Part shown: one piece after another, positions 35,654 through 44,635 of the stretch
Layout: the number at the start of each line of letters is the position of its first letter
Numbering within the stretch: position 1 is the stretch's first letter
NCBI GenBank assembly: GCA_016933575.1
Contig: JAFGAR010000064.1
Location: 62,001-126,000 of the forward strand
Origin: Candidatus Thorarchaeota archaeon
GTDB taxonomy: Archaea; Asgardarchaeota; Thorarchaeia; Thorarchaeales; Thorarchaeaceae
DNA length: 64,000 nt
Direction: 5' to 3'
Program-made: the position numbers and the translations under genes
The notes under the pieces: generated by a model
Told to the model about the DNA's origin: nothing
The model's input: only the letters and a program-made list of their open reading frames with translations
The model's database searches: none

Positions 35654-36244
35654 GTGGCGAGTAACCTGAATGATGTCAATGATGAAGAGATGCTTTCATT
35701 AATTGAACGCTTTGGCGAACCGCATCGGCTTCATTTCTCTGCAAATTTCCTCAGATTTGAATGCGACTTGGTCAAATTAAGTAGAGAAAAGGGTAGACTT
35801 CATGATGTGACCTGTTTCATACGACAAAAGGACAACCGATATGTTGTGATACAGAAACATCAGTACGCTAGAACTGGAATTTATCGCGCTCCCTCAGGTG
35901 GCAGACATTTCGGAGAGAGTATTGAAGAAGCAGCTCATCGAGAGATGTATGAGGAGACTGGTCTCACAATCAGATTGGTTCATTTGGTTCTTGATGTTAG
36001 TCTTGATGTGGTGTGTAATGACGAGGTTATTCCTTGGCGTTCTTTCGTCTTTCTTGCAGAGCCCACAGGTGGTGATATGAAACCCATCGATGTTCGTGAG
36101 ATATTCGACGTTTCTGTTATGACCCGTGATCAACTTTTAACAGATGTCGATAGATTGATGCAAGAGTCAGGATGGGGCGGTTTTGCTTATCGTGCCTTTC
36201 TGACAAGAGAGTTCTTTAAACAACTCGACATTTTGTATATTTGA
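35654..36244 (+). CDS. Nudix hydrolase
   Basis: A 196-residue protein with a full Nudix box: G-x5-E-x7-REMYEETGL near residues 88-110, which binds the divalent ions for hydrolysis of a nucleoside diphosphate linked to a moiety X. An N-terminal extension of about 55 residues precedes the fold. ADP-ribose, NAD(H) and sugar nucleotides are possible substrates; the neighbouring macro-domain genes favour ADP-ribose (inference). A GTG start at 35654 is used; the ribosome-binding site is weak. Confidence 0.8.
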   Translation: MASNLNDVNDEEMLSLIERFGEPHRLHFSANFLRFECDLVKLSREKGRLHDVTCFIRQKDNRYVVIQKHQYARTGIYRAPSGGRHFGESIEEAAHREMYEETGLTIRLVHLVLDVSLDVVCNDEVIPWRSFVFLAEPTGGDMKPIDVREIFDVSVMTRDQLLTDVDRLMQESGWGGFAYRAFLTREFFKQLDILYI

Positions 36245-36621
36245 GTCAGTGTTACTCAGTTCCATATTTCAGTAATCAATCCACACTATAGAGCAGAGTT
36301 AGATTGGCAATCTGAGTTTTTTCGAAGATGACATTAACTCAACATTTACTCCCTACCCCACGATCATGCCAAGACATACCTGCTCTTTCATTTTTCATTA
36401 TAATGAATCATAATACTATTTGTTAAGAGGACTCTCTATCCGGAATGTATATTAGCTCCTAATGTTAGCCAATAGCTCCAAGATGGCAATATATTTCCCG
36501 AAAGGCTTAAACAGCCTTGAGGCAATTGCCATTATATCCAATCTAATTCCAAATTCAGTCGCAACTGAAGGAGTTTCGGAAGGCTTCTTGCCTTTCTAGA
36601 ACTTCCAATGGAGGAAGCTAA
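36245..36621 (+). promoter_or_regulatory. Promoter and leader of the solute-binding protein gene
   Basis: A 377-bp gap. The left part holds nothing I recognise. Near the gene there is a hairpin AAGGC/GCCTT (36502-36506 with 36513-36517), a 10-bp palindrome GGCAATTGCC (36521-36530), and a TATA-like TTATATCC (36532-36539). The same TATA octamer stands before the dppB gene at 47488-47495. A second short hairpin, AAGGC/GCCTT (36580-36594), sits in the leader just before the GGAGG at 36610. The palindrome beside the TATA box is a likely operator. Confidence 0.45.
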
Positions 36622-38484
36622 GTGGAAAGAAATCAACTACTCGCGATTGTTGTGATTGTAGTTGTCGTAGCGGGCGCAGGAGTCGCCTTTGTCTTCATGC
36701 AGCAGCCAGGAAGGCCGCCAGAGAATACTCTGATATGGGAGACAATTGGTAATCCTGACTATATGGACCCTCACGTCAACTATGAGAGCTTCGGTTCGTG
36801 GGTACAATTCAACATATATGAAACGCTATACACATATCCGTGGGATAGCGCTGTAACCGATCCATCGGTTCCATTACTGGCTGCATCAGCACCAGTATTA
36901 TCAGCCGATGGTAAGAACTATACTATTACTCTTCGACAAGGCATCACCTTCCATGACGGCACACCATTCAATGCTAGCTGTGTCAAATGGAATATGGAGC
37001 GTGCGATGAAGATTTTCTACCCAGATGGTCCAGTCTGGATGGTTGCTGAACCACTCGTTGGTGGTGGTGCAGTTGAGGCAGCCGCTTTTGGCGACGGTCC
37101 AACATCTGCAGCATTCAAGGCAGCATTCGACAACTGGGTTGAGAATTCCAGTGCCATCATTGTCATGGACACGTACGTGATTAGATTCCGTCTTGCTGAT
37201 CCTTACCCGGCCTTTATCGCTGCAATTACCTATGAGGTAGGCGCAATGATAAGCCCAACCTACGCTATTGCTCACGCAAGTGATGCAGCTTGGGCAACCT
37301 GGGATGCATATGGTGTTGATTACGGCGAGTATGAGAATCCAATGACTACTCAGACTTGCGGTACTGGCCCATACATGCTTACCAATTGGGTACCCGATCA
37401 GTACATTGAATTAACTCTGTACGAAGACTACTGGAGAACCTCTACCAGCACTGGTGCAGGCTCACTCGAAAAGGTCTTCATTCGAACCAATGAAGATGTC
37501 AACGGCAGGTCATTGAACCTGAGAGCTGGTACAACTGATGCTTGTTACTGGCCAACCACAAACGCTCTAGATATCTGGAGCAATGTAACCGACGATTCCA
37601 CCGATCCAAACATCTTTGTCTCAACTGGTGGTTATAGCTACACTGTAACATTCTTTGGATTCAACATGGGAATCATCAACATGACCACTGGCGCAGTTCT
37701 TGATGAGAAGGTTAGTCCCTTCCAGTGGCTGAACTTCAGGCGCGCAGCATCATGGGCTATGGACTATGAAGCGTTCCTGTCAGCAGCTGTCAATGGATTT
37801 GGTGTCCAGGGTAAGGGATGCATACCCATCGGAATGTTCGGTCATAATGGAAGCGCATACAACTGGGAATACAATCTTACTGCAGCAGTAGAAGAATGGA
37901 ACCTTGCAATGGCTGATCCTAATTTCGTTGATTCACTCAATGAGTTGGACAACCATCTAGTTCTCTACTACAACTCCGGTAACACCGTGAGAGAGCAGGG
38001 CTGTCTATTGCTAGCTGATGGTCTCAATGCAATGTGGGGTGATGACGATGCTGACGACACTGGTCTGGATGCAGCAATGACTGTCACAACCCAGGCACTC
38101 GAATGGTCCAACTATCTAGATGCCATTCGTGAGAAGAGGATGGCAATCTTCTTCGTCGGTTGGGCACCTGACTATGCAGACCCAGACAACTATGTCTATC
38201 CATTCGCATACCACTACGGTACATACGCTCAGAGAATCTCCTACAACGATACTGACGTTAACACCTGGTACGAGGAAGCTAAGATCGAGACTGATGAAAC
38301 CGCTCGAAAGCACTTGTACAACTTGATTCAGGAGAAGCTCGCTGAAGATGCACCCTATCTGTGGATGTACCAAGCTACCGAGTTCAGAACTTGGAGAGCC
38401 TGGCTACACGGTGATGGTTTGGTCTACAACCCAATGCACCAAGCTTACTTCTACCACATGTACAAGACATACCCAACCACATAG
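36622..38484 (+). CDS. Peptide-type ABC transporter solute-binding protein (SBP family 5)
   Basis: A 620-residue lipid-side binding protein. An N-terminal anchor helix (about 5-26) is followed by the SBP family 5 fold: NPDYMDPHVNYES, a domain I segment with YTITLRQGITFHDGTPFNAS (the family's LRxGVxFHDGxPxxA), and FRRAASWAMDYE. These proteins bind peptides, nickel or sugars outside the cell. No permease is adjacent; a full dppBCDF operon lies 9 kb downstream with the same TATA octamer, so they may form one system. The GTG start at 36622 follows GGAGG by 7 bases. Codon use and the terminator suggest a highly expressed gene. Confidence 0.9.
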   Translation: MERNQLLAIVVIVVVVAGAGVAFVFMQQPGRPPENTLIWETIGNPDYMDPHVNYESFGSWVQFNIYETLYTYPWDSAVTDPSVPLLAASAPVLSADGKNYTITLRQGITFHDGTPFNASCVKWNMERAMKIFYPDGPVWMVAEPLVGGGAVEAAAFGDGPTSAAFKAAFDNWVENSSAIIVMDTYVIRFRLADPYPAFIAAITYEVGAMISPTYAIAHASDAAWATWDAYGVDYGEYENPMTTQTCGTGPYMLTNWVPDQYIELTLYEDYWRTSTSTGAGSLEKVFIRTNEDVNGRSLNLRAGTTDACYWPTTNALDIWSNVTDDSTDPNIFVSTGGYSYTVTFFGFNMGIINMTTGAVLDEKVSPFQWLNFRRAASWAMDYEAFLSAAVNGFGVQGKGCIPIGMFGHNGSAYNWEYNLTAAVEEWNLAMADPNFVDSLNELDNHLVLYYNSGNTVREQGCLLLADGLNAMWGDDDADDTGLDAAMTVTTQALEWSNYLDAIREKRMAIFFVGWAPDYADPDNYVYPFAYHYGTYAQRISYNDTDVNTWYEEAKIETDETARKHLYNLIQEKLAEDAPYLWMYQATEFRTWRAWLHGDGLVYNPMHQAYFYHMYKTYPTT

Positions 38485-38518
38485 GTTAGGTCCGGTAGTT
38501 AGTAACTACAACTAGATG

Positions 38519-38552
38519 CAGAGGCTTCGGCCTCTGTCATCCTTTTCTTTTT
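38519..38552 (+). terminator. TTCG-capped hairpin terminator after the binding protein
   Basis: CAGAGGC and GCCTCTG (38519-38525 with 38530-38536) form a seven-pair stem closed by a TTCG tetraloop, followed by T-rich sequence (38541-38552). The remaining bases to 38737 are AT rich and hold the next promoter (TTATATTAT near 38692-38700). Confidence 0.7.
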
Positions 38553-38737
38553 TCAAACTTCACTTTCCTGAGTGATTACTATTCAAACTCAATTACTCAA
38601 CAAGGGAGTAGAACTCTGTTATTGCCCTGATATGATAGTTAAAAAAGTCAGTATCAATTTGTGATTAGAATAATTTTGCTTAGTGGCGAATCATTATATT
38701 ATCCAAAAAACAAACATAATCGATAGTTGGTGAAAAA

Positions 38738-39643
38738 ATGAAGGACCTATCATCCATAACTGCTACAGAGTTATTCACTAAGTGGTGGGATGAACGCTGG
38801 ATTCGTGGAATAGTTCTCATGTTGATTCCTATTGGCATAATTGACACTGTGTTTACTATTAGCATTGCACAGCTCTATGGAATTGAAGCTGAGTTCAATC
38901 CCATTACCCGGTTCTTTCTTTCCTCATCATTCTGGTTCTTATGGCCAATTCTTAACATAAGTGGTTTCATGTTCTTCTGTATGATGGCCGGGTCATATTA
39001 CTTGCATTCTAGACTAAAACTAGGTGGCCCCGATACATCTTGGATTTCAGTAATTATCGCATTGCGCGTTGCTATGGTTGGCTATAATGTCACATTCTAC
39101 TACCTACCCTTTGTCATTACGGTGTACCCTCCATTTTGGGCTGCCTTCATCAGCTTTGTAATGACATTCTTCCTAATGAACAACCTTCTAAAACGCCAAA
39201 ATGATATTAGTTGGGAACAAACAAAATACACAATCACCAGTAAATACATCAACTATCGAGATTCAAAATTGATCTCTTCTGCTGGAATCCCTGAACAAGA
39301 TAAGGAAGATACAAGCTCCATCAAGGAAGATCTCAAGAAAGAGGTTCTTTCTGGCATACCGAAAAAGAATCAACCTCTATGGAAAAATCCTTGGGTAAAA
39401 CGAGTTGTATATCTTAGCAGTGCAGCCTTTTCGTTTGTATTAATGGGGATGGCGATTGAATTCATTAGCAACATTTCAGGATTATCAACATGGAACGACC
39501 AACGTGGTGCCTATTTTGTACTTAATGAGATAACAGGCCCTCCTGTTATGGCCTCTTTTATTGCGATATTGTTCTTCATGGGGCTATCATTATTCTTTAT
39601 TCTTAGAGCATTTTCTACTACTCAAGAAATTGACCTTGATTAA
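38738..39643 (+). CDS. Membrane protein with four-helix N-terminus and shared two-helix module
   Basis: A 301-residue membrane protein. Residues 1-160 have about four helices and begin with a charged stretch (KWWDERWIRG); a DTVFTI segment recalls DUF5658-like proteins, but this is weak. A charged linker (about 165-210) leads to residues 212-301, which match the whole of the 92-residue protein encoded next door and the C-terminus of the acyltransferase at 62143-63576: PLWKNPWVKRVVYL, GLSTW, FVLNEITGPPVM and ILFFMGLSLFFI. The function of the module is unknown. No ribosome-binding site is clear before the ATG. Confidence 0.7.
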   Translation: MKDLSSITATELFTKWWDERWIRGIVLMLIPIGIIDTVFTISIAQLYGIEAEFNPITRFFLSSSFWFLWPILNISGFMFFCMMAGSYYLHSRLKLGGPDTSWISVIIALRVAMVGYNVTFYYLPFVITVYPPFWAAFISFVMTFFLMNNLLKRQNDISWEQTKYTITSKYINYRDSKLISSAGIPEQDKEDTSSIKEDLKKEVLSGIPKKNQPLWKNPWVKRVVYLSSAAFSFVLMGMAIEFISNISGLSTWNDQRGAYFVLNEITGPPVMASFIAILFFMGLSLFFILRAFSTTQEIDLD

Positions 39644-39772
39644 ACAGGAAATGGCCAACACCTACGAAGTAAGTTTTTCTACGCATATAGTAGTATTATT
39701 AACTGAATCATTAAGAGTCATTCAAACGTGAGTATATCACTCTTTGAGTGCAAATCGAAGTGATGATTGATT

Positions 39773-40051
39773 ATGTCACATGACGCAAAACCTTGGTATA
39801 AGAATATCTGGCTACAAAGAATCTTCTATATTACATGTGCTATATTATCCTTGCCAGCGATGAGCTTTGCTATTCAATTAACATCCGATGCCACCGGTTT
39901 ATCGAACTTTAATTATGGTGTTTTCATCTTAAATGAGGTAACAGGTCCAATTGTCATGCTCAATTTTATTTTCATTCTCTTCTTCATTGGTCTGTGTATG
40001 GTATTCATCTTCAAGGCATTCAGTATACAAGAAGACTTGCCTATCGATTGA
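39773..40051 (+). CDS. Small protein consisting only of the shared two-helix module
   Basis: About 92 residues with two membrane helices. It starts with KPWYKNIWLQRIFYI, then a helix, GLSNFN, and FILNEVTGPIVM leading into helix 2 (FILFFIGLCMVFIFKAFS), and ends with a short acidic tail. It is the stand-alone form of the module that ends the 301-residue protein upstream and the acyltransferase at 62143-63576. I take the ATG at 39773; a TTG two codons earlier is also open. AT-rich sequence at about 39680-39700 may be its promoter. Confidence 0.65.
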   Translation: MSHDAKPWYKNIWLQRIFYITCAILSLPAMSFAIQLTSDATGLSNFNYGVFILNEVTGPIVMLNFIFILFFIGLCMVFIFKAFSIQEDLPID

Positions 40052-40112
40052 AAAATACTCAATCTTCAAGAACAGGAATTATCATCTCTCTAACTGATAC
40101 AGAGAGCGATTT

Positions 40113-40147
40113 CTAAAAAAAGCTGGGTAGCTCGAAAAGGAGCTACC
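40113..40147 (-). terminator. Hairpin terminator between convergent genes
   Basis: GGTAGCTC and GAGCTACC (40126-40133 with 40140-40147) make an eight-pair stem. On the minus strand it is followed by a run of T (40114-40120 read in reverse). The stem overlaps the stop codon of the carbamoyltransferase gene. Confidence 0.6.
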
Positions 40148-41189
40148 TCATTGTTAGAGCCATTACTGCTTTTTGAGCATGTAATCGATTTTCAGCTTGA
40201 TCAAAAGCAATGGATTGTGGTCCGTCAATGACTGAGTTTGATACTTCGAATCCGCGGTCGCATGGGAGACAGTGCATATAGGCTGCCTTCGGTCCTGCAA
40301 TCTTCATCATATCATCATCACAGATCCAGTGTTTGTTCTTATCAAACACAACCTGTGATTTCTCTAGCTCTGGCTTACTATTGAACGGTGGAATGAACTC
40401 CTTACATGTCCAAGCCTTAGGATAGACTACATGTGCACCTTCAAAGGCTTCCTCCATGTCATTCACAATCTCGAAACTCGATTCGTTCTCTTCTGAGAAG
40501 ACTCTGCACTGATCAAGGATTTTATCATCAAGCTCCATTCCCTTTGGATGCGCAAGAACAGTTTCACAGCCCATCTTCGTAGCTGCTATTATTGCGCTCT
40601 GAGGAACAGCAAGAGGCTTGTGAACTGATGGTGAATATGCCCATGACATAACAAATTTGACACCTTTGAAAGTGCCAAACTTTTCCTTAATGGTCATGAT
40701 ATCAGCAAGTCCTTGACATGGATGGTAGATGTCATCCTCCATGTTAATTACAGGGATATGACTCCAGTGAGCAAAATTCCGTATAACCTCATTTGCTCGA
40801 CCATAGATCCATCCAACAGGATCGCCATAACATCGAATAGCAATCCCGTGTCCCATTCTAGCAAGAACTCGTGCTACATCAGACACACGTTCCGTGGAAT
40901 AGGCTTTCTCATCTCCTTCAAGTGCTGGAGCATATATCTTGCCGGGGTCAAGAAAATGTGCATGACCACCGAGCTGTGTCATTCCAGCCTCGAATGAGTT
41001 GCGAGTTCGAAGACTCTGGTTGTAGAAGATCATGAACAGCGTTTTTGCATCGAGAAGCTTATGAGGTTCACCAGTGGCAAACTTCCGTTTGAGGTCAAGT
41101 GCGACCTCAAGGAGGGTTTCGATTTCCTCCTTTGAGTAATCAAGCAGAGTTATGAAATCTCTGCCACGAAAACTTTCTGTTTTAACCAT
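40143..41189 (-). CDS. Ornithine/aspartate carbamoyltransferase-family enzyme (YgeW-like)
   Basis: A 348-residue transcarbamoylase. The carbamoyl-phosphate loop reads SLRTR (59-63) in place of STRTR, HPCQGLADIM supplies the second phosphate-site motif, and MHCLP (near 305-309) is kept, as in ornithine-type enzymes. The segment SWAYSPSVHKPLAVPQ recalls the knotted YgeW/N-acetylornithine carbamoyltransferase group rather than ArgF (from memory). The substrate amine is unknown. A paralogue of almost equal length lies at 54571-55602. No argG/argH or carbamate kinase genes are near. The start has an upstream GAGG. Confidence 0.8.
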   Translation of the reverse strand: MVKTESFRGRDFITLLDYSKEEIETLLEVALDLKRKFATGEPHKLLDAKTLFMIFYNQSLRTRNSFEAGMTQLGGHAHFLDPGKIYAPALEGDEKAYSTERVSDVARVLARMGHGIAIRCYGDPVGWIYGRANEVIRNFAHWSHIPVINMEDDIYHPCQGLADIMTIKEKFGTFKGVKFVMSWAYSPSVHKPLAVPQSAIIAATKMGCETVLAHPKGMELDDKILDQCRVFSEENESSFEIVNDMEEAFEGAHVVYPKAWTCKEFIPPFNSKPELEKSQVVFDKNKHWICDDDMMKIAGPKAAYMHCLPCDRGFEVSNSVIDGPQSIAFDQAENRLHAQKAVMALTMR

Positions 41190-41296
41190 AGTTGGTCACG
41201 ACCTCTAATGTGAAGGTGGGCATTACAGAAAAAGGTTACTTATTGTGAATAATTAGTCGGTCCAATTCTGTGTCTCGATTTTTCATTTGAGATCAA

Positions 41297-41401
41297 TTAC
41301 AATTGTACTCGACCAACAGGATTCATATTGAGTCTATTCCCTTCATCCACTGTCGGATTATCGAAGTGGCTTCTGATGATATCCGGGTCATATTTTGGCA
41401 T
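41297..41401 (-). pseudogene. Short 34-codon frame, possible remnant of a methyltransferase
   Basis: Within a 370-bp gap (41190-41559) the minus strand has an ATG behind GAGGGTGA, encoding 34 residues that begin MPKYDPDIIRSHFDNPTVDE and end NRLNMNPVGRVQL. The pattern of an acidic, tryptophan-like start followed by NRLxxNPVGRV recalls the first 35 residues of SAM-dependent methyltransferases, and in-frame text after the stop (LISNEK) would continue it. It may be a true small protein or a broken gene start. The rest of the gap holds only AT-rich promoter-like sequence for the flanking genes. Confidence 0.3.
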
Positions 41402-41559
41402 TCTCTCACCCTCAAAGTTTTCTTATGATGGATGAAGTTACACAAAAAGAGTTTGGTCAACTTTTCTTACCAAGATAGTTTTGTCATTCTGTTCCTCCTA
41501 ATGCTTAAGAGCCACGGTGTATACAGTAATGGAATACGATTAGTAGGGAAGGAGAGATC

Positions 41560-44163
41560 TTGAAGAGGAAGATCATTAACCTTGGTCTATCATGCATAGG
41601 CCCAATCGCCCTTGTTGTCTTGTTGACTATGCCAATTGGTCCTCTAGCCGGAGGTCTTGGCATACTACAGCCTTGGGGTGGAATCTTTGATGTCGGAAGA
41701 GGTATCCAACACTCAGGTGTTGAGCTAGTGTCACTTCCTGATACAATATCCGGTGCGGATGTTATCATAGATGAATGGGGTATACCTCATATCTACGGTG
41801 ATACAGTAGAGGATGCATTCCTAGCATTGGGATATATGCATGCGCGAGACCGACTTTTCCAGATTGTCATGCAGACATATTTGGCATCTGGGAGAATTTG
41901 TGAAGTAGTCGGTGGTGCAAGTTATTACGTTGACACTGACAAGTTTCACCGTTCAATAGGACTTGCGAAATCTGCCGAAAATACCTATCAGTGGTATCTA
42001 GACAATGCTGCTACAAATGAGGATGTCAACTACACGCTACGCTGCGTATATGCACATGTAGCTGGAATGAATGCTTTTATTGATTCAATGACCATGGAAA
42101 ATACGCCAATCGAGTTCAAGATTCTCGGGTTCACTCCTCAACATTTCACTCCTGTTGACTCATTCATTTGGGCCAAATACATGACCTGGGGTCTATCAGG
42201 AGGAGTTCGTGATCTGCGTAATGAATTCATTCGAAGCAGTCTTGATAATGATTCGATGTACGGTGAACTCTTTCCAGAGTTTTATCCAAACACAATTCCT
42301 GTTATTCCAGAACAATATAATCTGAGTCTATCTGACTATGTAGATGCTCCTGGAGGTTATCCTGTAATGACAGTACCACCGCCAAGTGCTCTGATTCATG
42401 ATGAACCCACTAATCTGATTTCGCTTGATCAGATTGAAGATGTTCTAGAGATGGTCTCTGACATAATCAATATCTTCGGTGATGTAGAATTTGTTGGAAG
42501 TAACAGTTGGGCTGCAAATGGAAGCAAGACTGCTACTGGTCATGCTATGTTGGCGAACGATCCCCATTTGTCTCTGCAGGCTCCATCTCTCTGGTATGAA
42601 GTTCACATTGTGGTCTTGGATGTAGATGAACCACTCAACGTACAAGGTGGAAGTCTCCCAGGTACGCCTGGTATTCTTATCGGTCATACACAACACATCA
42701 CATGGGGGATGACGAATGTCGGAGCTGATGTTCTTGATATCTTCGTAGAGGAACTAAATCCTTCAGACTCAACGCAATACCGATACAATGGAGAATGGCA
42801 AGATTTCACTATTCGAGAGGAAATCATTCATGTAAAGGGTGGAGCTGATATACCGTATGAGGTCTATTGGTCAGTTCATGGGCCCTGCATTGACTCGGTG
42901 ACTAGTACCTATGAATCTGATACAGTTGAATCCTATCCCAACCTGGCAATGAATTGGACAGGCCTCAGTATTACGCATGAAGTTTTAACATTGGGTCTCC
43001 TTAATCGCGCAAATAATCTAACTGACTACTACGATGCTATGTATTGGTGGGATTCGCCTCCACACAATTTCATCTATGCTGATGATGCTGGAAACATTGC
43101 TATTACAGTCGCAGGCAGATTCCCAATTCGGCAAGGCTATTCAGGTAATTTCCCAGTGACAGCTCTAAATGACTCAATAGGAATGATAAGCAATATCCCG
43201 TATGCCTTCAATCCTCGCTCTGTGAATCCATCGCAATGCTTCCTTCAGTCTGCAAATCAAAAATCGATTGACCCAACTTCCTATTCTTACACGATACTTG
43301 GTGCACAGAGTCCTGATTATAGAGCTGAAAGGATTCATACAGTGCTCGAGAGCGCAAGTGGTATTACGGTAGAAGATATGATGCAACTGCAGGCGGATAT
43401 TGTTGATCTCACCGCTGAGAAGATATTGCCATTCGTTATTGATGCTTGGAATGCTGATGGAGACTCAAACGCAACAATTGAAGACATCATAGATTTACTT
43501 GATGCGTGGGATTATGAGATGGATACTGATACCGCTAGTCCAACAATCTGGGTGTACCTTCTTGAAGCAGTGAGATATGAGATATTCGATGAAGTTCGTT
43601 CTGTAGGTCTCTCTGCATCTGTTGTGCAGATACCGGTTCTCGAATGGGTAATCACAGAGCCTATTCCATACTATATTGATGACCATACCACTACAGGGAC
43701 AACTGAGACCATGAATGAAATTCTAGTCAGAGCCTTACATACAGCTGTGGATGAATTGTTTACCTTAGGGGAAGATGAGAGTGATTGGATGTATGGTCTA
43801 TATCACATTATAAAAATCGATCATCTAGCAGGACTAACATACATTGGCGGTGACGCACATAGGGGTAGCGGTTACACGGTGAATGTGGGACCCGGATGGG
43901 TTGTACAGCACGGGCCTTCTAGGAGAATGGTGGTAAGTTACATTTCAACACCCGAATATTATATTGTCTATCCTGGAGGTCAGAGTCAGGTCATGTTTAG
44001 TGATCATTGGGATGATCTCTTCATCCTGTGGTACACTTTTGATGAAACTTCCCAACATTATGGATACACACTGGAATACAACTATCTTACAGCTGATGCC
44101 TTCACTGCTGCAGATGATGGTACAATGATTGAATACTCTATACTAATTCGACCAAGGAGTTGA
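41560..44163 (+). CDS. Penicillin acylase family hydrolase (Ntn type)
   Basis: An 867-residue secreted or membrane-anchored enzyme. A hydrophobic N-terminus (about 5-32) exports it. The alpha part has DEWGIPHIYGDT and GYMHARDRLFQ, typical of the family. Self-cleavage is expected before Ser314 in FVGSNSWAANGSKT, leaving that serine as N-terminal nucleophile. Later conserved parts are ANDPHLSLQAP, GTPGILIGH and NMTTG-like loops with asparagine for the oxyanion hole. Such enzymes split amide bonds of beta-lactams, acyl-homoserine lactones or N-acyl amino acids; the substrate is open. A TTG at 41560, 5 bases behind AAGGAG, starts the gene. Confidence 0.85.
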   Translation: MKRKIINLGLSCIGPIALVVLLTMPIGPLAGGLGILQPWGGIFDVGRGIQHSGVELVSLPDTISGADVIIDEWGIPHIYGDTVEDAFLALGYMHARDRLFQIVMQTYLASGRICEVVGGASYYVDTDKFHRSIGLAKSAENTYQWYLDNAATNEDVNYTLRCVYAHVAGMNAFIDSMTMENTPIEFKILGFTPQHFTPVDSFIWAKYMTWGLSGGVRDLRNEFIRSSLDNDSMYGELFPEFYPNTIPVIPEQYNLSLSDYVDAPGGYPVMTVPPPSALIHDEPTNLISLDQIEDVLEMVSDIINIFGDVEFVGSNSWAANGSKTATGHAMLANDPHLSLQAPSLWYEVHIVVLDVDEPLNVQGGSLPGTPGILIGHTQHITWGMTNVGADVLDIFVEELNPSDSTQYRYNGEWQDFTIREEIIHVKGGADIPYEVYWSVHGPCIDSVTSTYESDTVESYPNLAMNWTGLSITHEVLTLGLLNRANNLTDYYDAMYWWDSPPHNFIYADDAGNIAITVAGRFPIRQGYSGNFPVTALNDSIGMISNIPYAFNPRSVNPSQCFLQSANQKSIDPTSYSYTILGAQSPDYRAERIHTVLESASGITVEDMMQLQADIVDLTAEKILPFVIDAWNADGDSNATIEDIIDLLDAWDYEMDTDTASPTIWVYLLEAVRYEIFDEVRSVGLSASVVQIPVLEWVITEPIPYYIDDHTTTGTTETMNEILVRALHTAVDELFTLGEDESDWMYGLYHIIKIDHLAGLTYIGGDAHRGSGYTVNVGPGWVVQHGPSRRMVVSYISTPEYYIVYPGGQSQVMFSDHWDDLFILWYTFDETSQHYGYTLEYNYLTADAFTAADDGTMIEYSILIRPRS

Positions 44164-44167
44164 TTAA

Positions 44168-44581
44168 ATGAAAAAGATTGATGAAGTATTTCCAGATATT
44201 GGTATTGCCCCAGCTTTGATAGTCACTATTGTAATTTCAGCAGCTCTTCAGTTGAGTGGTTCCTGGACTGCAATGTTTGTCGCTGGAGTTCTTGGATCAT
44301 TATTTGTGAGACGCCACCGGAAGGCATTCTTAGTAGGTTTCTTGGGCGTTTTTATTGGGTGGTCGATTCTCTTTACATATGTGATTCTGACAGCTCAGGC
44401 TTTAGTTATTGCAGATTTTTTCCTTAGTCAACTTGGTCTTAGCGGATTAGGATGGTTGGTCATTGTCATCAGCTGCCTTATTGGTGGTCTTCTTGGAGGA
44501 TTTGGAGCACTCCTTGGAAGGTCTGTTGTAGAACTTGTGGATGGTCTTATCCCGCAAGAGCGTGAAAAGGAAGTAGAGTAG
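44168..44581 (+). CDS. Small membrane protein downstream of the acylase
   Basis: A 137-residue protein with four helices (about 12-32, 33-45, 50-75 and 92-118), rich in glycine (GGLLGGFGALLGR). It begins 4 bases after the acylase stop and is probably co-translated. No family is recognised. The position suggests it serves the acylase or the same process. A long hairpin follows its stop. Confidence 0.6.
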   Translation: MKKIDEVFPDIGIAPALIVTIVISAALQLSGSWTAMFVAGVLGSLFVRRHRKAFLVGFLGVFIGWSILFTYVILTAQALVIADFFLSQLGLSGLGWLVIVISCLIGGLLGGFGALLGRSVVELVDGLIPQEREKEVE

Positions 44582-44587
44582 TTCAAG

Positions 44588-44635
44588 GAAAGCTATAGCT
44601 GTTCAAGCTATGGCTTTCTGTCTCCATTTTTTTAG
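44588..44635 (+). terminator. Long hairpin terminator between convergent genes
   Basis: GAAAGCTATAGCT (44588-44600) pairs with AGCTATGGCTTTC (44606-44618), thirteen pairs with one G-T around a five-base loop, followed after ten bases by a run of seven T. The stem overlaps the last codons of the convergent GOLD-like gene. Confidence 0.65.

Noticed and set aside
40143-41189. Biosynthetic ornithine carbamoyltransferase (ArgF)
   Set aside because: The phosphate loop is SLRTR rather than STRTR, the central region resembles YgeW-type proteins, and no arginine genes are near.
42445-42696. Antisense open frames inside the acylase, the complex I genes and the giant protein
   Set aside because: They lack ribosome-binding sites and family signals and mirror the codon pattern of the real genes.
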